From JBOHCT01 sp050699055 (GTDB lineage Bacteria; Actinomycetota; Actinomycetes; Streptosporangiales; JBOHCT01), in NCBI GenBank assembly GCA_050699055.1, contig JBOHCT010000094.1:1-15792 (forward strand): 15,792 nucleotides of DNA, read 5' to 3'. The translations under genes were made by a program, and so were the position numbers. Every line of letters begins with the position of its first letter. The stretch's first letter is position 1. Positions 1 to 7,000 of this stretch are shown here, in pieces. The notes under the pieces are model-generated. The model saw only the letters and a program-made list of their open reading frames with translations. It had not been told where the DNA came from and did not search any database.

Positions 1-37
1 GCTCGGCCTCAAGCTCCTGGAGCGACGGCTCGGACAT
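1..37 (-). CDS. 5' fragment of an unidentified gene (12 codons, runs off left edge)
   Basis: Reading leftward from an ATG at 37, the first residues are MSEPSLQELEAE, and the frame stays open to the window edge. A good Shine-Dalgarno (GAGGAG within 41-50) lies a few bases upstream. Just beyond that is the perfect inverted repeat at 51-73, which suggests this gene is controlled by a repressor, possibly its own product. The upstream neighbour on the same strand is the MFS exporter at 107-1324, so a transcriptional regulator such as a MarR-type protein would make sense here. Twelve residues are far too few to assign a family; that idea is inference only. Confidence 0.55.
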   Translation of the reverse strand, partial: MSEPSLQELEAE

Positions 38-50
38 GGGCACTCCTCAT

Positions 51-73
51 CTGGTTACGGATAACGTAACCAG
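51..73. promoter_or_regulatory. Perfect inverted repeat, likely operator of the gene starting at 37
   Basis: Two exact 9-bp arms, CTGGTTACG and CGTAACCAG, flank a 5-bp AT-rich centre (GATAA). The element ends 13 bp before the ATG at 37, just upstream of its ribosome-binding site. Size, symmetry, AT-rich spacer and position fit a dimeric helix-turn-helix repressor site (MarR, TetR or GntR type). It is not followed by a T-tract, and its centre is too short for a good RNA loop, so a terminator for the MFS gene is less likely. The binding protein is unknown. Confidence 0.6.
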
Positions 74-106
74 ACTCCCATCATAACCTGCCCGAACGCG
101 GGAGCC

Positions 107-1324
107 CTACGATCGTGTCGCGCACCCATCGGATGGGCCTCCGGTTCTCATCAACAGCTTTGGGAATGCGAAGGCCATGAACGCCGACCCCAAACCGAGA
201 CACGCGAGGACCCAAAAGATGGGGACGATGTCGCTGTCGCTCACGAAGAGGCCGATCAGCAGGACAAGCAGTGCACCGATTCCGTTGGCCAGGCCGATCG
301 CGATGCCCGATCCCATCGACCGGTGCTCGGGGAAGATGTCCTGACCGACCAAGGTGGTGGCCGAGTTCGTCAGGAACGTGGCGATGCCCAGGAGACCGGC
401 CGCGAACCAGACCCAGGCACCATGGAGGTAGACGACCGGGATGATGAGCGCCGACGTGGCGATGGCGGACGCGACCAGGACCGGCCGCCGACCGACCTTG
501 TCGCTCAGGTGCCCACCCCAAAGGTTGCCGATCACCCCTACGACGATCACCGTCGTGACGATGGACGCCCCACCTATCAGCGTTCCTCCGCGGATCTGCC
601 ACATGATGGGGATGAACGTCGCCAGCGCGTAGATCGTCAACGCGCGGATGCTTCGATAGCCGATGAGCAGTGCCATGGGGCGGGCGTGGCGGCTCCATCG
701 AATCGCGGTGCCCCGTCGAGGTCCGGCCGGAAGCCGAGGTGCCAGCCGCGCGAGGACGGGGACGGTAGCGAGGCCGGGGAGAGCGATGATCCACAGGCTT
801 CGGAGGCCGAAGGTCGCCACGACCAGGCTGGCGAGGGTGGGCCATATCCCGCGTCCGAGCTCTCCGCCGACGAGGAACACGGAGGTGAGAAAGCCCTGTC
901 TGCCGTGCAGCATGCTGCGCACCCCGGCCAGGGCCTGCGGGTGGAACAGAGCACCGCCGATCCCGATGAGCAGCAACAACGCGATGAGGGCCCACGTGGC
1001 GTGCGCGAACCCCAGAAGCCCTCCACCAGCGGAACTGAGGAACAGTCCCAGCACGACAAGGCTCCGCCCGCCGACCCGGTCGGCGACCCAACCGACCACC
1101 GGCTGCAAGGCCTGCCCGATCGTGAGCGACGCCACGAGCACCCCGGCCATCCGCACAGGCTCGTGCAACGAGACCAGCACGGCCGGGAGAACTCCGGGAA
1201 GATAGTTGGCCGCCCCGTCATTGAGCAGGTGCGCCCAGGTCAGACCGATCAACCGTCCGCCGGGCGCACGCTCTCCGCTCGGCGGAGCCCCTCCCCCCGA
1301 CGCGCCGCAGACGATCTCCCCCAT
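107..1324 (-). CDS. MFS transporter, fosmidomycin-resistance (Fsr)-like efflux protein
   Basis: This 405-residue protein is predicted to be a 12-helix major facilitator superfamily exporter of the cytoplasmic membrane, driven by proton antiport. The signature loop between helices 2 and 3 is visible (GWVADRVGGRS, residues 78-88), and its duplicate lies in the second half (GHLSDKVGRRP, 271-281). The segments HLLNDG near residue 32, QPVVGWVADR near 74, ALFHPQ at 125-130 and VGGELG at 152-157 resemble the Fsr group, which expels fosmidomycin and some toxic small molecules; the substrate here is unknown. The start is ATG 1324 with AGGAG close upstream. Helices begin near residue 25 after a hydrophilic Gly/Pro-rich leader. 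Downstream on the same strand lie the palindrome at 51-73 and a new gene, so exporter and regulator may form a pair. Function within MFS is moderately sure; the Fsr assignment is from motif memory. Confidence 0.88.
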   Translation of the reverse strand: MGEIVCGASGGGAPPSGERAPGGRLIGLTWAHLLNDGAANYLPGVLPAVLVSLHEPVRMAGVLVASLTIGQALQPVVGWVADRVGGRSLVVLGLFLSSAGGGLLGFAHATWALIALLLLIGIGGALFHPQALAGVRSMLHGRQGFLTSVFLVGGELGRGIWPTLASLVVATFGLRSLWIIALPGLATVPVLARLAPRLPAGPRRGTAIRWSRHARPMALLIGYRSIRALTIYALATFIPIMWQIRGGTLIGGASIVTTVIVVGVIGNLWGGHLSDKVGRRPVLVASAIATSALIIPVVYLHGAWVWFAAGLLGIATFLTNSATTLVGQDIFPEHRSMGSGIAIGLANGIGALLVLLIGLFVSDSDIVPIFWVLACLGLGSAFMAFAFPKLLMRTGGPSDGCATRS

Positions 1325-1537
1325 GGGCTCCTATCCCTAGCTCACGCCTACCGGAGGCCGCAGCGGCGGCGACCTACCGGCATTCCAACACAGTCACACC
1401 GGGCCACCGGCCGCCTGGACGAGTAAGGACCGACGGTGCCGTTCTTCCAGGATGCTCCGCGAGCACTCAGCCTGCGGGAGCCACAGGCGCGGAAGGAGAT
1501 GGCGGGCGCGGTGGGTTACCGTAGCGAGGAGGTGGCC
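1325..1537. other. Divergent intergenic region between MFS and DUF427 genes
   Basis: About 213 bp must hold promoters for both directions. CCTACCGG occurs twice, 26 bp apart (1348-1355 and 1374-1381), nearer the MFS gene. The palindrome found at 51-73 is not repeated here. No convincing -35/-10 pair, RNA or small gene is seen. Confidence 0.35.
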
Positions 1538-1819
1538 ATGTACCGGGCGATCTGGAACGGCGTTGTGCTCGCGGAGAGCGACACCACACGACGGGTCGAA
1601 GGCAACACGTACTTCCCCAACGACAGCGTGCGCTGGGATTACCTCACGGAGAGCACGACCCACACGATCTGTCCCTGGAAGGGACGGGCCAGCTCCTACC
1701 ACGTCGTCGTCGACGGCGAGGCGTGTCCCGACGCCGCCTTTGTGTATCCGCATCCGTCGCCGCTGGCCCGGAAGATCCGCGGCCACGTCGCCTTCCGGGG
1801 CGGGGTAGCCGTCGAATGA
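1538..1819 (+). CDS. DUF427 domain protein
   Basis: A complete 93-residue DUF427 protein. The visible family pattern is: start MYRAIWNGVVLAES, an EGNTYFP segment near residue 25, the CPWKGRASSY motif near residue 46, a VVVDGE turn, then DAAFVYPHPSP and a final VAFRGGVAVE. The family is a small beta-rich fold, very common in actinobacteria, with no established biochemical role. ATG 1538 is chosen because a perfect AGGAGG (1527-1532) sits 5 bp before it and the family's usual N-terminus begins there; the frame is open further upstream (to 1436) but that extension has no family-like content. A haloacid dehalogenase-type gene follows 18 bp downstream with its own AGGAGG, so the two are probably co-transcribed. 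Identity is sure, function is not known. Confidence 0.9.
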   Translation: MYRAIWNGVVLAESDTTRRVEGNTYFPNDSVRWDYLTESTTHTICPWKGRASSYHVVVDGEACPDAAFVYPHPSPLARKIRGHVAFRGGVAVE

Positions 1820-1837
1820 TCAGGAGGGAGGACACCG

Positions 1838-2509
1838 GTGGCTGTGCCGGCATTGGCGTTCGACATGTTCGGCACGCTCGCCGACCCGGCCAGTTACGCG
1901 GCGGCGCTGCGCGGCGCTGTGGACCGGCCTGAGGCGCTGTCACGGTCGTGGCGGCTGCATCAACTGGAGATCTCGTGGTTGGTCAGTCTTGCCGGCCGGT
2001 ACGAGGACTGGACTCGGGTCACCGGGTACGCGCTGGAGGCGGCCCTGGCGGAGGCGGACGTGGGCCTGTCGGCCGCGGTCCGCGGCGCGGTGGTGGCGAG
2101 GGCTGCCGTCCCTGACCTGTTCGAGGACGTGCCTGAAGCGCTGGGCCGGCTGCGGGCGGCGGGCATGGTGCTGGCGGTGTTCTCCAACGGCACCCGCGGG
2201 GGTCTGGAGGACATCGTCGGCCGACATGGCCTGGATGGCTACTTCGATGAGGTGATCAGCTGCGACGAGGTGGGGGTGTACAAGCCGGCCGCGGCCGCGT
2301 ACCGGCACGCCGCGGACCGTCTCGGCCTGGCCATCGACCGGGCGTGGCTGGTGTCGGGGAACCCATTCGACTGCGCGGGTGCCGCGCTGGCCGGCATGCG
2401 GGTGGCCAAGGTCGACCGGGGCTCATCCCTCACCTATTCTTTCGCGCCGCCTCCCGACGTGGAGGTGCGACGGTTCACCGACCTGCTCGACGCGCTGCCC
2501 ATCCAGTAA
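1838..2509 (+). CDS. L-2-haloacid dehalogenase (HAD type II)
   Basis: A 223-residue HAD-fold hydrolase that looks like a genuine haloacid dehalogenase (L-2-haloacid + water to D-2-hydroxyacid + halide). The nucleophile Asp9 is in FDMFGT, without the second Asp that phosphatases carry. Residues corresponding to those known in the Pseudomonas YL enzyme are all present at nearly constant offset: Asp9, Thr13, Arg39 (in WRLHQLE), Ser116 and Asn117 (in FSNGT), Lys149 (YKP), Tyr155, Ser173, Asn175 and Asp178 (VSGNPFD). Length fits the family (about 220-230). The start is GTG 1838; AGGAGG at 1822-1827 lies 10 bp upstream. It follows the DUF427 gene by 18 bp and ends 33 bp from the convergent PAC2 gene. 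Many actinobacterial relatives are untested, so the natural substrate could differ. Confidence 0.87.
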   Translation: MAVPALAFDMFGTLADPASYAAALRGAVDRPEALSRSWRLHQLEISWLVSLAGRYEDWTRVTGYALEAALAEADVGLSAAVRGAVVARAAVPDLFEDVPEALGRLRAAGMVLAVFSNGTRGGLEDIVGRHGLDGYFDEVISCDEVGVYKPAAAAYRHAADRLGLAIDRAWLVSGNPFDCAGAALAGMRVAKVDRGSSLTYSFAPPPDVEVRRFTDLLDALPIQ

Positions 2510-2542
2510 GTGGATCGGTAGGTAGTTGGCAGGCCGGGGACC

Positions 2543-3400
2543 TCAGGAGGGGTCGCCGCCCTGGGAGCGGCGGCGCAGGTAGCGCTCGAACTCCTTGGCG
2601 ATCGCCTCGCCGCTGGCCTCGGGCAGCTCGGTCTCGTCGTTGCGCCGCTCGAGGGACCGGACGTAGTCCGCGACCTCGTCGTCCTGCGAGGCCAACTCCT
2701 CCACGCCGCGCTCCCATGCGCGGGACTGCTCGGGCAGGTCGCCGAGTGGTACGGACACGTCGAGCAGGTCCTCGACCTGGCTGAGCAGGGCGAGCGTCGC
2801 CTTGGGGCATGGCGTCTGCGCGACGTAGTGGGGGACCGCCGCCCACAGCGACACCGCGGGCACCTCCTCCTTGCCGCAGGCGTCCTGCAGTACCCCGACG
2901 ATGCCGGTCGGGCCCTCGTAGCTCGAGGGCTCGAGGGTGAGGGACCGGACCAGGGCCTCGTCAGAGGCGACGCCGGTCACCGGCACCGGCCGCGTGTGAG
3001 GAGAGTCGGCGAGCAGGGAGCCGAGAGACACCACCATCTCGACGCCGAGATCGCCTGCGAAGCCGAGCAGCTCGGAGCAGAACGTGCGCCAACGCATGCT
3101 TGGCTCGACGCCGTGCAGGAGCAGCACGTCGCGTCCGCCGTCGGGGAGCCGCGCACGGGAGAGGCGGGTGGTGGGCCAGGTAATGTGACGGGTGAGCGCC
3201 TCGCCGATCTCGACGGTCGGCCGGTTGACCTGAAAGTCGTAGTACTCTTCCGGGTCGACGGCCGCGACCGGGGTGGCTTGCCAGGTGGTCTCGAGGTGCT
3301 CGATGGCGGCCGTCGCCGCCTCTCCGGCGTCGTTCCACCCTTCGAAGGCGGCGACGAGCACCGTGTGGGTGAGCTCGGGGACTTCCTCGAGCTCGATCAC
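2543..3400 (-). CDS. PAC2-family protein (proteasome assembly chaperone 2-like, DUF75)
   Basis: A 285-residue member of the PAC2/DUF75 family, an alpha/beta fold related to archaeal and eukaryotic proteasome assembly chaperones; actinobacterial members have no proven role. Visible family features are the N-terminal AFEGWNDAGEAA segment, DPEEYYDFQVNRP near residue 50, LLHGVEPSMRW near residue 95, the GSLLADSPHTRPVPVTG segment near residue 130, and SLWAAVPHYVAQTPCPKA near residue 190. The C-terminal third is charged and probably helical (VEELASQDDEVADYVRSLERR), usual for the bacterial branch. GTG 3400 is preferred: GGAGGGAGG lies upstream in 3401-3420, and the longer open frame (to 3454) adds only an Arg/Gly-rich leader. 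It lies 65 bp downstream of the stress-protein gene on the same strand. From memory, M. tuberculosis Rv2125 is likewise divergent from metH. Confidence 0.9.
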   Translation of the reverse strand: MIELEEVPELTHTVLVAAFEGWNDAGEAATAAIEHLETTWQATPVAAVDPEEYYDFQVNRPTVEIGEALTRHITWPTTRLSRARLPDGGRDVLLLHGVEPSMRWRTFCSELLGFAGDLGVEMVVSLGSLLADSPHTRPVPVTGVASDEALVRSLTLEPSSYEGPTGIVGVLQDACGKEEVPAVSLWAAVPHYVAQTPCPKATLALLSQVEDLLDVSVPLGDLPEQSRAWERGVEELASQDDEVADYVRSLERRNDETELPEASGEAIAKEFERYLRRRSQGGDPS

Positions 3401-3465
3401 ACAGCGCCTCCCTCCGAGCCTCCCTCCGGACCTCCCACGGCCCTCACCAAACACAGCGTACGCGG

Positions 3466-3936
3466 TCAGCGTCCGCTCGTCGTGTGGACGATGAGGACGT
3501 CGCAGGGCGCGCGGTGGGAGAGGTTGGCCGGCACGGATCCGAGGAGGCGCCCGGCCAGGCTGTTGAGGCCGCGGTTGCCGACCACGAGCAGGTCCACGTC
3601 GCGCTCGCGGATGAGCTCGATCAGCACATCGACCGCGTCACCCGCACGGGGGACCGTCTCGACGTCTTGGACACCGACAGCCTTCGCGCGGTCACGCCCG
3701 TCCCGCAGGGCATCGTCCGCCGGCGTCGACCCCGCGACCTTGTACGCCTCATCGCCCAGCTCCTCGGCCGCGGCGAGCCGCGCCCTCTCGGGCATGGGGT
3801 GATACGCGCATGCGAGCACGAGGCGTGCGTCGGTCGCGGCGGCGAGCTGGCCGGCGGCGTCCACGGCGCGCAGAGAAGAGCGGGAGCCGTCGGTGCCGGC
3901 AAGGATCACGTTGTACGCAGGCACGCGCCTCATCAT
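3466..3936 (-). CDS. Universal stress protein, UspA family
   Basis: A 156-residue single-domain Usp protein. Strand 1 is NVILAGTDGS, and the ATP-binding motif G-x2-G-x9-G-S is intact in VVGNRGLNSLAGRLLGSV, followed by SHRAPCDVLIVH. It therefore probably belongs to the ATP-binding Usp subclass, a cytoplasmic dimer involved in stress or dormancy responses; its specific role is unknown. Two in-frame ATGs occur at 3936 and 3933, and a GTG at 3924 gives the more usual start (MPAYNVI...), with a GAGG close upstream. No candidate has a clean Shine-Dalgarno, so the start may be off by up to four codons. It probably forms a two-gene unit with the PAC2 gene and is divergent from metH. Confidence 0.9.
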   Translation of the reverse strand: MMRRVPAYNVILAGTDGSRSSLRAVDAAGQLAAATDARLVLACAYHPMPERARLAAAEELGDEAYKVAGSTPADDALRDGRDRAKAVGVQDVETVPRAGDAVDVLIELIRERDVDLLVVGNRGLNSLAGRLLGSVPANLSHRAPCDVLIVHTTSGR

Positions 3937-4020
3937 GCCGCACGCTGACCCCCTCGCGTGCCCGGGTCCGCACGATCATCCGCTGACCTGCGCACATAAG
4001 CCCATTCGGGACAGACCCCC

Positions 4021-4026
4021 TAGAGT
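4021..4026 (+). promoter_or_regulatory. Candidate -10 element of metH
   Basis: TAGAGT matches the actinobacterial TAnnnT -10 consensus and lies 12 bp before the metH ATG at 4039. The inferred transcription start, about 7 bp downstream of the box, would leave only about 6 nt of leader, so that ATG would be read nearly leaderless. No convincing -35 hexamer is present at 16-18 bp upstream. The 102-bp usp-metH gap contains no room for a full cobalamin riboswitch. Confidence 0.4.
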
Positions 4027-4038
4027 AGAACGTCAGCC

Positions 4039-7000
4039 ATGCCGTCGATCCCAATGGGAGCGCCCGGAAACATGCACGCCACCCCTCAGTCCTTCCGTCA
4101 GGCCCAGTCTTTTCGAGAGGCCCAGTCTTTTCGAGAGGCCCAGTCTTTTCGAGAGGCCCAGTCTTTTCGAGAGGCCCAGTCTTTTCGAGAGGCACTGACC
4201 GAGCGCGTGCTCGTCGCCGACGGGGCCATGGGGACGATGCTTCAGGCCCAGGACGTCTCGATCGACGACTTCCAGGGCCACGAAGGTTGTAACGAGATCC
4301 TCAACGTCTCACGCCCCGACGTCGTTCGCGCGGTCCACGATGCGTTCCTCTCCGTCGGCGTGGACTGTGTCGAGACCAACACGTTCGGGGCCAACCTCGG
4401 CAACCTCGGTGAGTACGACATCACAGATCGGATTCGTGAGCTGGCTGAGACCGGGACCCGGCTGGCTCGAGAGGCCGCCGACGACCACTCCACCCCCGAC
4501 CGGCCGCGGTGGGTCCTCGGCTCCGTCGGGCCCGGGACCAAGCTGCCGACGCTCGGCCACACAAGCTTCGCGGAGCTCCGGGACGCCTACGCCGAGGAGG
4601 TGGCCGGCCTCATCGCTGGCGGCACCCACGCGGTCATCGTCGAGACCTGTCAGGACTTGCTGCAGTGCAAGGCCGCGGTCATCGGGAGTAGGCGCGCGAT
4701 GTCCGCCGCCGGCGTCGACCTGCCCATCATCGTGCAGGTGACGATCGAGACGACAGGCACCATGCTGCTCGGCTCGGAGATCGGCGTGGCGCTGACCGCC
4801 CTTGAGCCGCTCGGGGTGGATGTCATCGGCCTCAACTGCGCGACCGGTCCGGCCGAGATGAGCGAGCACCTGCGCTATCTCGCCAAGCACGCGCGCCTTC
4901 CGCTGTCGTGTCTGCCCAACGCCGGCCTGCCGGAGATCGGCAAGGACGGTGCGGTCTATCCGCTGCGACCCGACGAGCTCGCGGGCGCGCATGACGGTTT
5001 CACCAGCCAGTTCGGGCTGTCGCTCGTCGGTGGGTGCTGTGGCACCACCCCCGACCACCTGCGTGCCGTGGTCGAGCGTGTCCACGGGCGGGAACCGGCT
5101 CGACGCAAGCCCCGCCCCGAAGCCGGGGCGGCGTCGCTGTACCAGCCGGTCCCGTTCCGGCAGGAGACGGCGTATCTGTCGATCGGTGAGCGTACCAACG
5201 CCAACGGCTCCAAGGCCTTCCGTGAGGCCATGGTCGCCGAGCGCTTCGACGACTGCGTCAACATCGCCCGTGACCAGACCCGCGATGGCGCGCACATGCT
5301 CGACCTCTGTATCGACTACGTCGGGCGGGACGGCGTCGCCGACATGCGTGAGCTGGCCAGCCGCCTGGCGACCGCGTCGACGCTGCCCCTCGTACTGGAC
5401 TCCACCGATCCGGAGGTCATCAGCGTCGGGCTGGAACACCTCGGGGGACGGGCGCTCGTCAACTCCGTCAACTACGAGGACGGCGACGGGCCCGACTCCC
5501 GTATCGCGCGCCTCATGCCGATCATCAGGGAACACGGCGCCGCGGTCGTCGCGCTCACGATCGACGAGGACGGCCAGGCCCGCACCGCGGACTGGAAGGC
5601 GCGTGTCGCGGAGCGCCTGATCCGCGACCTCACCGACCACTGGGGCATGCGCGTCGAGGACATCGTCGTCGACTGCCTTACGTTCCCGATCGCGACAGGT
5701 CAGGAAGAGACCAGGCGCGACGCGTACGAGACCATCGAGGCGATCCGGGAGGTCAAGAGCCGCTTCCCCGACGTGGAGACGACACTCGGCGTGTCCAACG
5801 TCTCGTTCGGGCTCAACGCCGCCGCCCGGGCCGTCCTCAACTCCGTGTTCCTGAACGAGTGCGTGCAGGCGGGCCTCGACTCCGCGATCGTGCACGCGGC
5901 CAAGATCATGCCGATGTCGCGGATCCCCGAGGAGCAGCGTCAGGTCGCCCTCGACCTTGTGTACGACCGACGCCGCGAGGGGTACGACCCACTGGCGCGT
6001 TTCCTCGACCTGTTCGAGGGCGTCGACGCCGCGAGCATGCGGCAGTCCCGGCAGGAGGAGCTGGCCGCGCTGCCCCTGTGGGAGCGGTTGGAGCGGCGCA
6101 TCATCGACGGTGAGCAGGCGGGCCTCGAGGCCGATCTCGACGAGGCGCTGGGCCAGCGGCCCGCCCTGGAGATCGTCAACGACACGCTGCTGTCAGGGAT
6201 GAAGGTCGTCGGTGACCTGTTCGGGTCCGGCCAGATGCAGCTGCCGTTCGTGCTGCAGGCCGCGGAGGTCATGAAGACCGCCGTCGCCTACCTCGAGCCG
6301 CACATGGAGAAGGCCGATGACGGCGGCAAGGGGACGATCGTGCTGGCGACGGTGAAGGGCGACGTCCACGACATCGGCAAGAACCTCGTGGACATCATCA
6401 TGTCCAACAATGGCTACACGGTCGTCAACCTCGGCATCAAACAGCCGGTCACCTCGATTCTCGACGCCGCGGACGAGCATCGCGCCGACGTTGTGGGCAT
6501 GTCCGGCCTTCTGGTGAAATCCACGGTGGTGATGAAGGAGAATCTCGAGGAGATGAACTCCCGGCACGTGGCCCCCCGCTGGCCGGTTCTGCTCGGAGGT
6601 GCGGCCCTCACCCGCGCCTACGTCGAGCAGGATCTCGCGGACCTCTTCGACGGCGAGGTCCGCTACGCACGCGACGCGTTCGAGGGCCTGCGTCTCATGG
6701 ACGCGGTCATGGCGGTCAAGCGCGGGGAGAAGGGTGCCGCGCTACCCGAGCGCCGCCAACGCCGCACCCGGCCGATCAAGCCGCGCCAGACCCCTGAGGA
6801 GGAGATGCCCTCTCGTTCGGACGTCGCGACCGACAACCCCGTGCCGACCCCGCCGTTCTGGGGTTCGCGGGTGGTCAAAGGCATCGCTCTGGCCGACTAC
6901 GCGGCGTACCTCGACGAGCGTGCCACGTTCATGGGGCGCTGGGGACTTCGCGCGTCGCGGAGCGACAGTGGGCCTTCCTACGATGAACTGGTCGAGACCG

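Noticed and set aside
91..102. Terminator for the MFS gene (CCCG...CGGG)
   Set aside because: Stem is only 4 bp with a 4-nt loop and no U-tract; too weak to call.
1348..1381. Direct repeat CCTACCGG twice, 26 bp apart
   Set aside because: Eight bases in GC-rich DNA can recur by chance and no promoter context supports it as an operator.
323..1426. Long open frame on + strand opposite the MFS gene
   Set aside because: Its product is low-complexity and Arg/Asp/Pro-rich, as expected from antisense of GC-rich codons; the minus-strand protein has clear MFS motifs.
3937..4038. Cobalamin or SAM riboswitch upstream of metH
   Set aside because: Only 102 bp lie between divergent genes, a -10 box sits at 4021, and no B12-box-like or SAM-aptamer pattern is visible.
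4087..4194. Possible CRISPR array
   Set aside because: The 18-bp units are directly adjacent with no spacers, lie inside a coding frame, and no cas genes are present; the Cas4-like nuclease at the right edge belongs to a stand-alone RecB-like family.
4309..5895. 528-codon open frame on - strand within metH
   Set aside because: It mirrors metH third-position GC bias, has no recognisable domain, and metH is intact on the other strand.
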